Assembly: GCA_030762935.1 (NCBI GenBank)
Contig: CM060897.1
Span: forward strand, 108,094,176 to 108,158,175
Direction of reading: 5' to 3'
DNA: 64,000 nt
From: Hymenopus coronatus
Lineage: Eukaryota > Arthropoda > Insecta > Mantodea > Hymenopodidae
The notes below the pieces were generated by a model. It ran no database searches, was not told the origin of the DNA, and saw only the letters and a list, made by a program, of their open reading frames with translations. Positions within the stretch are counted from its first letter, which is position 1. Every line of letters starts with the position of its first letter. This document shows positions 30,890-43,109 of this stretch, piece after piece. The position numbers and the translations under genes are program-made.

Positions 30890-33800
30890 CTGATCACTGC
30901 AATAATTTTTTTATCGATAAATGAGAAATTTGTTGATTAAAAAACAAAACGTTTTATATGCATTTCGTATAATTTTGAAATAATGTTTAGGCTCATCTTT
31001 TGCGAATTTTGAACATTTTTTTCATATTTTACAGAATATTATATTTTTAGAGGTAAATGAGAAATATATTAATTTTTTTACTTAAATGATTCCCAAATAA
31101 GATACTAAGTAAGAAAAAGTGTCTTGTATCTGAAAATTGCAACTTATTAACAGATCCAATATTATAATTTCAAACTTGAGAAAAATCTAAAGCTTTTGTT
31201 TCATTCCGAATTAACTTGCTGAGAGCCAAACGTTAAATATTAGAAAGTGTTCCCTTCGGAAGCAAAGTGCACTTGCAGAACGCATGAGTCCTAATGTTAG
31301 AGATGCAGTAGAAGGAAAATTTATAAGTTTGCTGCTGAATGAGTTGGTTTAAATTGGACTCCATTATGGTAAAAAACTGAAGGTCACCTCAAACTTTAGA
31401 TCGTGTTTGAGCCTTCAAGACGAGTTATTAATCAAGTGTCGGTTTTTTAAAATAATGCAATGTCAGCATTTAATACTAGTTGTGCTTTATTACAAAGAAC
31501 TTCGTGCCATCGTTGAATAACTAAGTCATGATAGTAACAGTAACAAACTCTGCTTTGTAACAGCTCTTGATATCGAAACAAAAGACGAGTTTTACTACAT
31601 TTTGTGAGAAAAGTACCGTCTGTGTCTTTGGCTAACGATATTCAATGCTGACAGCAGGAGATTGTTCTCTACGTATAACTTAATTGTAACAGACATAAGG
31701 ACCATCATGAAAAACGAAAATGTAGCAACTTGCATATTGGTTTGGTGATGCCTGATTAAGTGATATTTGAATCTATTCATGACGCTGATTTGGAATAAAA
31801 TGTTTTGAATTTGGAAATACGACTTTTAACTTTGTTATTTAGTTACCTGTTATTTTTTGTTTGTATGTATGCCATTACTCGTTAGTTATGCTCGAAAATA
31901 GCGCAAAATTAATGTGAATTTGGTCAAATATTCAACACCAAACACCACTAATTAAAATTGGTTGGTAAGGGATGAATTGGATAAAATTAAACAAAGGCCT
32001 TTCCTATCACAAAAAAATAATCAAACGTTTTAAAAAAGAAACAAAACATTTGTTGTTTTTTTTTATACCCACAGATTCCATAATTGTCAACACAAAATGT
32101 TCCCTTTCCTTGTCACAGAGCTTACATATTTATTGATATATACATTAGGTGTCAGCATCACTTTATATTACTACATTGCAGCCCTACATTTTTTCATTAT
32201 AATTTACTAGTATTGTTTATTTTTTTTTTCTTAGCAGTTCAGTTAGAAGAGTGTAAACCAGACCTCCTATATATTTTTTTCAGAAATCAGGATGCTCACA
32301 GCAGGTGGCAGCAGGAACTGCTACAATAGAAAAGGCTGTTTCTCTATTAATATGCAAACAGTATGTGATGCAGGACTACAGAGAGTGTAGCTAGATGTCT
32401 AGGGTTCACCAACGAGGCTACCATTTTCAACAAGACTGAAGAGAGGGACTTTGATTACTTGATCCTGGTTTGTGATTCAGGTTGTATTTCCTTGTACCCA
32501 CAAAATGAATAAAAACAATTTCTGCAAATATTTTATCTCACTTAGCTATAAGAATGCTCACATTTTGACAACGAATGTCTCTTTGAAATCTATTTTAACT
32601 CATTGGAGCAGTTTTCATACTAAATTTTGGATATTGCCGATTCATTTTTTGTCTGACCATGGTATGATTACAAACCACACATGTGACTATGCGTTTGCTT
32701 AAGAGAGACACAGATTTCCTTTTTTAACATGTTACGGTTTCTTTAAATAAGCTATATTTATGTAAGAGTTTAACTGGATTGGATGACCTGAAGCTCAAAT
32801 GGCACCAGTGTACTTTAAACTCTGAGTGAGCATGTAAAAAGGCAATTTAAAACCTGTATTTCATTTGTATCTATGTTGAACTCCACACAAAATTATTAAC
32901 AATCTAATACTACTAACTCCTTATCTGCTCTTTATGTTTGTCACCTGCTTTTTCTGAAATGTTAATATAGAAATGTATACACAATACTGAATTTAAAAAC
33001 TAAATATGTGTATTATGTACTGTGTAAAGCATAAACATGAGTGTAAATATTATGGTCACCTTATAAATAAGGTAGTCAAGATGCATTATTCTTGACAATT
33101 CTTCATCCATTATAAATTCCAAAGGGTTAACAGAAGCTATTTCTAATGGTCACTATACAGAAGGATATAACAAAGTATTTTATAAACAATTACCATCTAT
33201 GAAATTATAATGGTCACACATTTCCATGACTGATTAAATTGCGTATTTTTTGAGTTGTCACGATTGAAATAACTATAATTCCTACCACTAAGCTGCACGA
33301 TATAAATAACACCTCTGTACAAGATTAATTTTATCAGATAATTACGATTTATGCATTTTATTATATGCTTTCAGAATTTGCTGGCACGTGACTCCATTTT
33401 CCATACTAATATTAAACACCATTCTATCTAATATAAACTTTCTTTATGAAAAAGCCATTTCTTGTTACGGTTTGCATATCACTTCTGACAGTTTTATAAA
33501 AAAGTTTTTAGGAATTCGTTGTTAGCATTTTTACATGGAAGAGTTGCTTTACAATAAGAGCTGGTACTACTATGCATTTCTAACATTAATTTAATTTTCT
33601 GAAACACTAAAGTTGCTTGGTGTGAAATGCTTTTGAGTAACTACACTCGATTTAGAGGGTTTCAAAGGTTTACAGCAATTTTAAGTTCCCTATATTTAAA
33701 TGTCATTCGGAAAAACCGAGCAAAAAGATATATGCTCTTCCTTAAAGTACAATTGTTACCAAACACACACTGCTACATTCTGGAATATTTGCAATTTGAA

Positions 33801-34335
33801 AAGAAATTTCATTGCAGTTATTGCGTGGCACGGAACAAAACATATTAATGCCATAAGGTTCAACAATGATATCTGTAACTCAAGAATAGGAGTTCACAAT
33901 GTACACACTTACATTTCTTTTCAAAATGATATTAACAAAGGAAGGATCCATTAATATTAATTTAGATCAGAGACATGGCATTGCTAAAATAAGTGCATAA
34001 AGTAAAAGCAAAATCTAATTTAATTCCAATTGCTCCGCTTTTATCTATGAATTTAAAATTAATCTTTTAAAAATGGATCCTTAGAGTAGTATTTTCTACG
34101 CTACTGATTGAAATTATAGAGGGAAATTGGAGCGTAAAGATCCGCTGGTCCAAATATGTTATTATAACTGTGTGTACTGGGAAAAGCAGTGTTTTCAAGT
34201 TGGAAGAATTGTTCAAATGAGACACATTTTAAATTATATTTTTATTCTTATTATTAAAATTGTGGCCTACAAATTTAATAGGCACAATGTATATTATACA
34301 CCACATGATTAAATAAATCATTCATTCTGTTTCAT
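30890..34335. other. Longest stretch without a recognised element
   Basis: About 3.4 kb of AT-rich DNA. I could not place HR, any SINE family or any coding motif here. The open frames are short (60-84 codons) and unconvincing. It could hold introns or untranslated sequence of a host gene, but nothing in the window shows that. Confidence 0.4.
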
Positions 34336-34337
34336 CA

Positions 34338-35342
34338 ATTTTTACATTCTCTAGCACGTATACATACAAAGATAGAAAGGGTGTTGTATTCCACCCAAAG
34401 TTTTGAGGCACCTGAATCCATAAAAATCTACTTATAAAAAGGTGTGTATGTATGTAGCATAACTAAAAAATGGAGCGGCTGCTAAATATTAAACTTAGTA
34501 TTTAAGTTTAGTATCTCCCATGAACGCGACACAAATATTTTAAAGAATACCCACCACAAACTACACTGTAGATGAAAACAATTAGACAATTTCGATTTTC
34601 ACAACATAGTTAACGATTTTGACAAAAATGCCGTATATTAAAGAAATTTACATGACAAATATATATCTTGAATAGACTCTGAAGCTCTCTTCATTCTGAA
34701 TGAATTTTGCATCTCTGGTAAACCGTAAGAGATAAGACAGAAACTTCGTAGTCCGCTTACCCTCCCCGTATTTTAGGACCGATACCTCCCTAGGACTTAC
34801 AAGCGGATGCATAGGGGTCAGAAACCTGTCGGGGAGCCAATGTCACGAAACCACAGATTGGAGAAACTTGGAACGAGTGGTCGGCCCTCGCATGAGCGTG
34901 AGGTAGTGGATGATACGAAATGCAGGCGAAATGTATGATAGGAAAGGATTGTGGAGCAATTGGTGGAATGAGTGGCGGTGAGGGCCCGGAGAAAACCCGC
35001 CCAGATGCGCTTCGTTCACCACAAATCCCACATGTGGACACTTGGAATCAAACCCGAGCCGCCTAAATGGGAGGCGAGCGATCTAACCACTCACCATGTC
35101 GCATCCAGACAAAAACTTACGACACAAAAAGTGTAGATCTCATCAAAACTCCCGATTTGTCTTGTACATTTTTGTGTGGTACTAACCGTTTCCGAGATAT
35201 TCCTTGTAATTGGTTTTGCTTTTAAAGCACTTATCTCGATTAGTGAAATAGAAAGAAGAATAATCTTTGTTAAGAAGTTTGTTTGCAGAAAAAGGTAGAG
35301 AAAGTCATGCCAATGGAACACAACAGAGCTTTTTTTTTTTTT
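34338..35342 (-). mobile_element. HR copy split by an S-A SINE
   Basis: The palindrome end at 34338 (TTTTTACATTCTCTAGCACG) runs to CCGTAAGAGATAAGACAGAA at 34743. The copy resumes at 35107 with AGACAAAAACTTACGACACA and ends TCATGCCAATGGAACACAAC before a T-run. The AGACARAAACTT segment occurs on both sides of the SINE (34735-34748 and 35107-35121), a target duplication of about 14 bases. Confidence 0.85.
34757..35106 (-). mobile_element. S-A SINE copy 3 inserted in HR
   Basis: The minus-strand head contains TGAGTGGTTAGATCGCTCGC (A box) and CTCGGGTTTGATTCCAAGTG (B box). The body has GGGCGGGTTTTCTCCGGGCC and CCAATTGCTCCACAATCC. It is longer than other S-A copies by an extra GC-rich stretch on its far side (34757-34890). 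It is flanked by an imperfect duplication of HR sequence, so it arrived after this HR copy. Confidence 0.8.
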
Positions 35343-35344
35343 AG

Positions 35345-35820
35345 ATATTATAGCCCCCCCCCCCAGGTTGTATTTGTGGAGTTCCCCCTCACTCCTCTCT
35401 ATTAGCAAACTGCTCCCTTGGCAGTAGTGAAACCCTTGCATTCATGTTTGTTGCCTACTGAACGTGACGTGGTATGCTTGAATGGAGTATCTGTCAACTC
35501 ATGAAGAAATACATCACTTTTCTTGAGACTAGGGAATCCAAAGCCTGTATTTTACAGACTATTGTTTGTTTCTTATTTCTGTTAGTTGCTTCTTCCGCCG
35601 CTTCCCAATTAGACAATGCTGTCATGCGATCCATTTTCTACGCTTCAGTTCCACGCGTTTATTCGGTTCGATTCCGCTAAGTGGAAGCGGGTCATAAGCC
35701 CTCCATATGAGAACGGTAAGCTTAGGAGTATCTCCAGTCAAGGACACGTAGGCCTACTAAATTCCGGAATACCACAATAATAAAAGAAGCAGTAAAAACA
35801 CTTCTACAGAACAATTTTTT
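35345..35820. other. Unrecognised
   Basis: A C-run lies at 35356-35365. No named similarity. Confidence 0.4.
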
Positions 35821-35822
35821 AA

Positions 35823-36065
35823 AATGTTATTTATGGACACTTTTTAACTACTGTGGATCTCAGCGTCCCATTCTATATTGGACGTGAAAGATCGCTGCTA
35901 GAGGTTTTTTAATCAGGCATGAGGTTCTTTTACGTGCCGCAAATCTACGACACGGGACCACCGGCTTTACTTCCCTTCCGAATACATCGTCCCCCGCCAG
36001 GTTTGAACCCGCGACCTTGGGTATATGAGGCTAGCATGGTAACCACTACACCACGGAGGGAAACT
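35823..36065 (-). mobile_element. S-F SINE copy 2
   Basis: CCTCCGTGGTGTAGTGGTTA (A box), CAAGGTCGCGGGTTCAAACC (good B box), then the body with CGGAAGGGAAGTAAAGCCGG and CGTAGATTTGCGGCACGTAA. Better preserved in the head than the copy at 22015. Confidence 0.85.
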
Positions 36066-36111
36066 ACCGAACTGATGCAGCAGAGAAACAACTACATCTA
36101 TCCTATAATGT

Positions 36112-36958
36112 TTACTTTCTCTAGCACGTATTATATACAATATTCACAGTAACTATAGAAGATATTGTATTCCACCCAAAAATTCGATGTCGAGATTTCA
36201 TCGCGAATATATGTTTGGAGGATCGCTGACACCAGAAAATGCATTTTTAGAAAACGGTCCATGTGTGTGTGGACAGCATAACTCAAAAACGAAAAGTCGG
36301 TTAAATACCAAACTTGGTATTTAAGTTCAGTATCTTCTAAGGATGCTACAAGAAAATCTTCCCACCCCCAACTATCCTTTACGTCGAGCATTTTATAAAA
36401 TTTTGGTTTTCTCAAAAATGCCTCTAACGATTTTGATTAAAATGCCATATTTTTAAGATGTTTACATGATAGACGAAATGTACATTTTGAATTTTCTGGA
36501 AATAGATTCTGAATACCTTTTTATTTTGAATGAATTATGCTGAACTGCATAACTGTTAAACTTTATGATATAAAAATAATACACAAAAAGGTACATCTCG
36601 TCAAAACACATAATTTATATGTGGCTGTTTCTGAGGTATTCTTTGTTATTGGTTTCGCATTAAAATTACGTAATTTTTCTCAAACAGGAAATCAAGTCAT
36701 CGTTCGTTTCATTCCTCATTGTTTTATTGCAGGCCATGCAAAGCAAACCGAACTTCAATTATTATTTTACATAGCGACCAGCATTTTAAAGATTTGATTA
36801 CTACTTAGCCAATGGTACTCCCTTATTTCCCTTGTACTTATAAGGAAGCAAGAAATAAGACCAATGTTTATCTCATTGATAAAATATCAATCTTTTGTAA
36901 GAATAGTTTGTATGTGGAACAGCTAGAGAAAGTTATGTGAATGGAGCACATCAGATTT
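36112..36958 (-). mobile_element. HR copy, complete
   Basis: Starts TTACTTTCTCTAGCACG and ends GAATGGAGCACATCAGATTT, 0.85 kb, with all blocks in reverse order, including a GTGTGTG tract near 36262. A good reference copy. No coding capacity on either strand. Confidence 0.9.
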
Positions 36959-36959
36959 C

Positions 36960-37328
36960 TCATAGGTTACTAATTCCGAACACACATGCTTTATAGCCAC
37001 TGAAATCTTTCAAATTGTCTTGTAAATAAACTGCTGCATTCTTTGGGAAGCTCTTCATGGAGCCAGTGGAATATGACTCCATAACACTCTTCATAGTATT
37101 TACATTATTAAGGGCCTCAGGAGTAACAGTTGGGTTTAGCAGACGGAAGTACCAAAAATTGTTAAAAAAAAAAAAAAAAAAATTCTACACCTAATATTTT
37201 GAAAAATCAAGAGTTTTGGAGAGTATGAAACGAAACATTTTTCTGCAATAATCAGGGTTAATATGAAATTTATTATGTGATAGATCTTTTGTAAACACCG
37301 TTACTGTAGACGTGAATTTTAATTGCAT
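36960..37328. other. Unrecognised
   Basis: Contains an A-run at 37166-37181. Nothing named. Confidence 0.4.
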
Positions 37329-37330
37329 AT

Positions 37331-38582
37331 TTTTACTTTCTCCATCATGCATGTACAATAGCAGTAAATTGAGAAGGTATTGTATTCCATAAAAAAAATC
37401 GACATCCACATTTCACCGGAAACACATGTTTTAAGAATCCTCTGACAAAAAACAGGCCCATATGTGTGTGTTTAACGCCCATTTTTATCACTATGGCACC
37501 GCAGGCGATGACTGATGATACATGGAATGAAGATGGAGCACCGGTGGAATGCGATGGCAGGGGAAACCGGACAACCCTGCCCCTGCACCGGTTTGTCCAC
37601 CACAAATCCTATATGCAGTCGCCTAGGATCGTTGTGGTGAAAGGCGAATGGTTTGATCACTCGGACACGTCGCAGCCAATATGTGTGGGTATTTGTGTAT
37701 GTGGACAGCGTAACTAAAAAACGAAAAGTTTGTTAAACACCAAACTTGGTCTTTCAGTTCAGTATCTTCCAGGGGTGCGACAAAAGCACTTTCAGGAAAA
37801 TCCCCCCATCCTAACTACGCTCTATCTGGAACATATTTAGAAAATTTTGATTTTCTCAAAAATGGCACTAACGATTTTAGAATACTGAGGTCTATTTTTT
37901 AAACTTATCGTTGCGGTTAACTAGTAGTTAAAATGCCGAATCTTAGAATGAACATCGGAATGGTTGCATCATACTAGTTACATATAGCGATAGGTTTGGA
38001 AACTAAATAATAAATGTTTAAGACATTCACATGACAAACGAAATATGCATGTATTCCGAAATTTCTAGAAATAGCCTCCGAGGACCTCTACATTCTGGAT
38101 GACTTTTGGTTTAGAATTAGTTCCTTATTGAATATCTATCTCAGATACTATAGAGGTTAGCCATAAGGGATAGCCAAAACCTACTTACTATACACAACAT
38201 GTAGATTGTTAAACCACACAATTTGTCATATACGTTTTTTGATGAACTTAACAGTTTGCGAAATGTTCTGTGTTACTGGTTTCAATTTTAAACTACTTAT
38301 CCTTTTCTCAAACGAGAAGTCATCTTTTCGTCTCTTTTGTTTACTCCCGGCACGCAACAAAATAGAATTTCAATTGTTTCAATAGAGACAGCGTTTTAAA
38401 GAATTTGACTACGTTTAGCCTAGTGTATCTAGTGTATTACCTATTTCCTTTCTACTTACAAAGAAGCAAGTAATGACACCAATTCTGCTAATGCTTATCT
38501 CTATTAACATGATGCAGATAAAAGATTAATCTTTTTTTTGTTTGCGGAACGAAGTCATGTGAATGGAACACATCAGATTTAT
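37331..38582 (-). mobile_element. HR copy with S-A SINE and one more insert
   Basis: Palindrome end TTTTACTTTCTCCATCATGC at 37331, other end AAGTCATGTGAATGGAACAC to 38580. An S-A SINE at 37470-37675 sits in the GTGTGT tract, with CCCATATGTGTGTG before and CCAATATGTGTGGG after it. About 130 further bases between roughly 37885 and 38015 do not match HR and interrupt the ACGATTTTGATTAAAATGCC block. Confidence 0.85.
37470..37675 (-). mobile_element. S-A SINE copy 4 inserted in HR
   Basis: The body TTTAACGCCCATTTTTATC, ACCGCAGGCGATGACTGATG, GGAATGAAGATGGAGCACCG and GGTTTGTCCACCACAAATCC, then a head reduced to CGTGTCCGAGTGATC with the B box lost. Flanked by an imperfect ~13-base duplication of HR. 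Confidence 0.85.
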
Positions 38583-38584
38583 AA

Positions 38585-39045
38585 ATTGCATCACGGGGAA
38601 AACTTTTAATAGAGCAGTGAATTAAGACACTAAAAATTATTATTTAAATAACTATTCAAGCTAGAATTTTGATACAATGCAAAAATCACTATCATTGTGT
38701 ATAATAATTGGTACAAATTTCAACATATTTTCCAAATTCGACACCTTAAGGTAGCAACACACTTGGATCACTTTACCTCTAAATTTTCACGAACAGTTTA
38801 TAATTAATAACACTTTCAATCATAGAATTTCATTTAAAGGAAAAGAATGCCATGGCGCAGGCCTGCTGCTGATCAAAGTATATCAAGGCAAAGGGCAGAA
38901 TGGTGTTGACATGCAGTCAGCACGCTGACCTCTTGGCCCTTAGCGCTTTATCAGCGCCAGAACACATTATCTACATCAAGCATTTGCACGTTGGTTTTCT
39001 GTGGCTCCATGAAGAATCCTTAAGGTTACTGGTTAGTCGTAACGC
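38585..39045. other. Unrecognised
   Basis: Nothing named. Confidence 0.4.
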
Positions 39046-39047
39046 GA

Positions 39048-40079
39048 TTTTTATTTTCTCTAGCCCGCATATACAGTGCTCGTACATAGTGGATAGAGAA
39101 GGCATTGTATTCGACCCAACAATTCGATGTTGAGATTTCACCGGGAATACACGTTTTGTGGTCCCCTGAGTCCGAAAAAAAGCATTTAAAAAAAAAGAAA
39201 GGCCACTGTGTGTGCGAGTGTGTGTGTACAGCATAGATAAAAAAAAAAACAAAAAGCCTATTAAAAACCAAACTTGGTATTTAGGGTGCGACACGAAGAT
39301 TTTCAAGAAAAAAATCGCCCAACCACAAACTACCCTTTACATGGAAACATTTTGGAAAAGTTTGATTTTCTAAAAAATGGTTATAACGATTTTGATTAAA
39401 ATCCCATATATTAAAGATATTTACATCCCAAATAAAATGTATATCTTACATTTTTTTGGGTATAGCCTCTTAAGACTCTTTATTCTGGATGAATTATGCC
39501 GAATTTTGCTTAACACCTAAACCGTAAGACATAGAAGAAGAAGAAGAAGAAGAAGAAGAAGAAGAAAAAAAAAACCTTACTGCAGAAAAAAATTGTAGAT
39601 CTCGTCAAAACACAGTAAATGTTTGTCTATCTCTTACGGTTTCATCGTTATGCAAACTTCTGCAAAACTCGACCAGAATAAAGGGTTCTTCAGAGGCTAT
39701 TCCCAGAAAATGCAAAATATACATTTTATTTGTGATGTGAATATCTTTAGTATACCTTTAATGAAAATCGTTAGCCATTTTTTAGAAAACAAAATTTTCG
39801 AAAAATGTTCCATGTAGGGTAGTTGGGGTGGAGGGATTTTCTTGAACATCTTCGTGTCGCATCCTTAGAAGATATGGAACTTAAATACCAAGTTTGATAT
39901 TTGACGGTCTTTTCATTTTTGAGCTCTGCTAACCCCCCCCCCCCCCACGGTCCTTTTTCTCACTTAGGGAATCTCAGTAAATATATTTTCGGTGAAATCT
40001 CGGCATCGAATATTTGGGTGGAAGAAATGCCTCTATCCACTATGTACATTGTATACACGGGCTAAAGAAGGTAAAAAGT
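39048..40079. mobile_element. HR fold-back, palindrome ends outward
   Basis: 39048-39612 is a reverse HR half starting TTATTTTCTCTAGCCCGC. At about 39613 it changes to the forward orientation (TGTTTGTCTATCTCTTACGG) and ends CACTATGTACATTGTATACA with AAAGAAGGTAAAAAGT. The two halves are inverted to each other over about 450 bases and both outer ends are the palindrome end. No ATCTGATG end is present. A (GAA)n run lies at 39533-39566 and a C-run at 39931-39943. Confidence 0.85.
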
Positions 40080-40650
40080 AGCCATACTCCAAAAAAATAC
40101 TCCCCACACACATTTCCTTGTTCGTAAAGGAGCATGGGTGTTTTGAAAATAATAATCGACATAGTTCGTAAACAGGACAGAAATATTAACGTAACCTCCG
40201 AGTAGTTTCTGCAAAATGATAGGGCTCCTCAAACATAGAAGATGCCGATAAAAATCTTAATGCAGTAAAACCTATCTGTTCACCACTAATGGTTCCATAA
40301 AAACTGGCCAAGTTGCAGAGTATGCATGTATATTGCAGTTAAAAATTGATTCTATATTTTAAAAAATGGCAATCTTAGGCGGGTGGCTAATTTACAAGGA
40401 GACCAACATTACGAATTTTAAAGTACCTACAGAAGAGTTTCATTGGAATTTAATTACAACTTCTATTAGTTGGAGTGACTATAAAAGTGAAAGGTGGAAA
40501 ATAGGATATAACAGATGTATTTAGGTATCGAAATTAATAACATGGAATATTTTAAAAGGAAGAAGAATGGATCAATCAAGGTATACAAAATCAAAACCCA
40601 AAATGATGTGCTAAACCTCGGAAAAAGAAATTATCTTATGTAACACTACA
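40080..40650. other. Unrecognised
   Basis: No named similarity. Confidence 0.4.
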
Positions 40651-40653
40651 GGA

Positions 40654-40765
40654 AGGCAGCGCCGTTGCAGAGTATTTAGACCGTTCGCCTCTCACGTAGG
40701 CGGCCCGGGCTCGATCCCAAACGCCCGCGTTTTGAGTTTGTGGTGAACGATAAAAAACATAAACA
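40654..40765 (+). mobile_element. S-A SINE copy 5, head and start of body
   Basis: GAGTATTTAGACCGTTCGCC then GGCCCGGGCTCGATCCC (B box), then GTTTTGAGTTTGTGGTGAAC. The only S-A copy with its head on the plus strand. It is cut short where an older HR piece begins. Confidence 0.7.
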
Positions 40766-40767
40766 CA

Positions 40768-41980
40768 TATTTGACATAAAGTATGGGCTTTAACGATATT
40801 TACATTTTTACTTTTCGTAAAAAGAGAAGATATTGCACCACTCCAACCAAAAATTCGATACCAAGATTTCACTGGAAACACACTTAAGAGTCCCCTGTAC
40901 CCAAAAAAGTATTTTCAGAAAAATATCTGTGTATGTGTGTGTTCCTGAGCACTATAACTCAAAAACGAAAGGTCGGTAAAATACAAAACTTGGTCTTTAA
41001 GTTTAGTACGTTCCAAGGATGTGACAAAAAAAATTTAGAGAAAAATCCCCCTCCCCCAAAATACCCTTTACATGTAAGAAATTTCGAAAATTTAAAATTT
41101 CTCAAAAGTTGCTATAACAATTTTGATTAAAATATCGTATGTTAACGATACATACTTAAATAGACAAAAGCTTAACTACACAAAAAGTATATCTCGTTAA
41201 AACACACAATGCCATTTATATTTTTTCGTAGAGTTGACCATTTCCGAGATATTCTTTGTTACTGATTTCCAGTTTTAATTACTTAAAACTTTTCTCACAC
41301 GGGAATTTGAAAATTCCTGCCAATTAAAGAAACGAATTTCAACCATATAGCAACCAGCTTTTAAAAGATTTTACTAACGCTTTAGCCTAGTGTATTCCCT
41401 TATCTCCCTTCTACTTACAAGGAAGCATGTAAAAAAAGACAACCTCTTCTAATGTTTGTCTCGATTAGCTTGAAGTGGATAGAAGATTAAGCTTTTTAAC
41501 ATGTTACAGAAACGCAGGGAAAGTCATGTTAATGGAACGCATAAGATTTTGTCTAGCTCTTAAGGTTTACCAATTATGCAGTCATCCAGAAAGAAGAGCG
41601 TTTCAGAGGCTATTCCCAGAAGAGTCAAGATATACATTTTATTTGTTATCTAAAGCATACGATTTTAATCACAATTGCTATGAGCCATTTTAGAAAAAAA
41701 ATCAAACTTTTCGAAAACTGTTGCATATAAAGAATATTTTAACCTGGAAGTTCTTGAAAACACTCGTATAGCACGTTTGGAGGACACTGAAAATAAATCC
41801 AAGTTTGTTATTTAAGAGATTTGTTGTACTTGAATTATACTGTTCACATACAGACATAAATACACATATACGTGCATGAGGATGATTCTTTTCGGATTGA
41901 GAGTCAAAACGTCATCGAATTTTTGGTGGAATACGATACTTCCCTTTCTTACCATACGAATTAGAGAAATAAATATAAGA
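40768..41980 (+). mobile_element. Older HR copy split by a reverse HR
   Basis: A short forward piece, 40768-40809 (TGACATAAAGTATGGGCTTT, AACGATATTTACATTTTT), continues after the inserted copy at 41551 (GTCTAGCTCTTAAGGTTTAC) and runs to the decayed 3' end near 41975. The join falls in the T-rich stretch between the CTACATTTTTT and GTTTTTGTCTATCTC blocks. Confidence 0.75.
40810..41548 (-). mobile_element. HR copy inserted in an older HR
   Basis: Starts ACTTTTCGTAAAAAGAGAAG (palindrome lost) and ends AATGGAACGCATAAGATTTT. The middle blocks CAAGGATGTGACAAAAAAAA and ATACCCTTTACATGTAAG are normal. Confidence 0.8.
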
Positions 41981-42051
41981 GTAGGATAAGCGCTAAATAG
42001 TAAAATATTGGAAGTTGTAGACATTTAACAGTATTCCATTAAGCTCAGGAC

Positions 42052-42055
<4 letters not shown>

Positions 42056-42096
<41 letters not shown>

Positions 42097-42114
42097 ATAA
42101 TAATAATAATAATA
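42056..42114. repeat. Poly(A) run then (TAA)n
   Basis: About 39 A residues followed by TAA/ATA repeats. It may be the 3' tail of a decayed retroposon, but no body is recognised next to it. Confidence 0.9.
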
Positions 42115-42928
42115 TAAATGGTGTTAAAATTAAGTTTATTTAGTTCTAGATAGTACTGTATGTAAACCAATGGGTTAAAAGATTATTTCAATCGAATTTT
42201 GGCTAAATTTGATAATTACTGAAGGATATACATTTGTTTCGTTTTAGTTAATCAACACCCCCTCCAAAATAAAAAGCGATCATCAATAATGTTCAATTAT
42301 CCTCAATGGTGTTTAACCCTATAATAGATAAAGTACGTGTTATACCTTAGGTCGAAGTCAGTCTGATGCATTCCTTTTTATTCTTCTCTTCCGTGACAAA
42401 ACTCGTGCTATATTCTTACGCGCTGATCCATGATGATTGTGTTAGGAGAGGAAAAAAGGTTCGAAAGACCAGCATCCGGGCGAGGCTAATTGAGCAGGCA
42501 CGAGCGTATTCATTGCTAGTTCATGCAAAACGGTGCTACGGCGCATCCCATGACACGCAATTATTATTTCTTGCAAGGTGTAAACAGGTTTCAGTAGTGG
42601 GAAACCACAAGTTTATACTGCAGAAGTTCACAGAGCAGACGTTCTCGAAGCGTTTGTATTACCGTCGAGATATGATGAATTTGCCGAGCTCATATGTCCG
42701 GAAATGTATAGGGTTTGAATTACTGGGGAAGGGGGGGGTGGATTGCCCCTCCTATTAAATAATTTCCCCTGCTTGTTAAAGAATATCACTTTCCTGCTAG
42801 GGAATTTATTTATTTTAATATTTAATTATTTTCAAATAGAGCAGTACTAACCAGCCTTATAAGAATTTCATCACATCAAAGCAAAATATTTACGTAAATT
42901 AGGTTGGTGGATTATTCCTAATATTCAC
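42115..42928. other. Unrecognised, includes a 130-codon open frame
   Basis: The frame 42366-42758 (plus) is the longest ATG frame in the window: basic, with Cys at several places and a hydrophobic start. I recognise no domain, and its GC content is only modestly above the flanks. It may be chance or part of an unknown element; I do not call it a gene. Confidence 0.3.
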
Positions 42929-42930
42929 AT

Positions 42931-43105
42931 CTAATGGAATAGACTTTTTGTATTGTTTAACGCCCGCTTTTACTACATAGGCATCGCAGACGATGACACT
43001 GATGATACATGGCATGAAGATAGAGCACCGGTGGAATGTGATGGCGGAGGAAACCGGAGAACCTCAGAAAACCCGCCTCAGTGCCGCTTCGGCTAATGGA
43101 ATAGA
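42931..43105 (-). mobile_element. S-A SINE copy 6, 5'-truncated, perfect 13-base target duplication
   Basis: CTAATGGAATAGA occurs at 42931-42943 and again at 43093-43105. Between them is an S-A body: GTTTAACGCCCGCTTTTACT, GCATCGCAGACGATGACACT, GGCATGAAGATAGAGCACCG and GGAAACCGGAGAACCTC. The head side is cut off. On the minus strand the 3' end finishes GTTAAACAATACAAAAAG, an A-rich tail. Confidence 0.9.
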
Positions 43106-43109
43106 TGCG

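Noticed and set aside
42366..42758. 130-codon open frame as a host gene
   Set aside because: It is the longest ATG frame but has no domain, no clear splice context and no codon evidence. Kept only as an unrecognised region.
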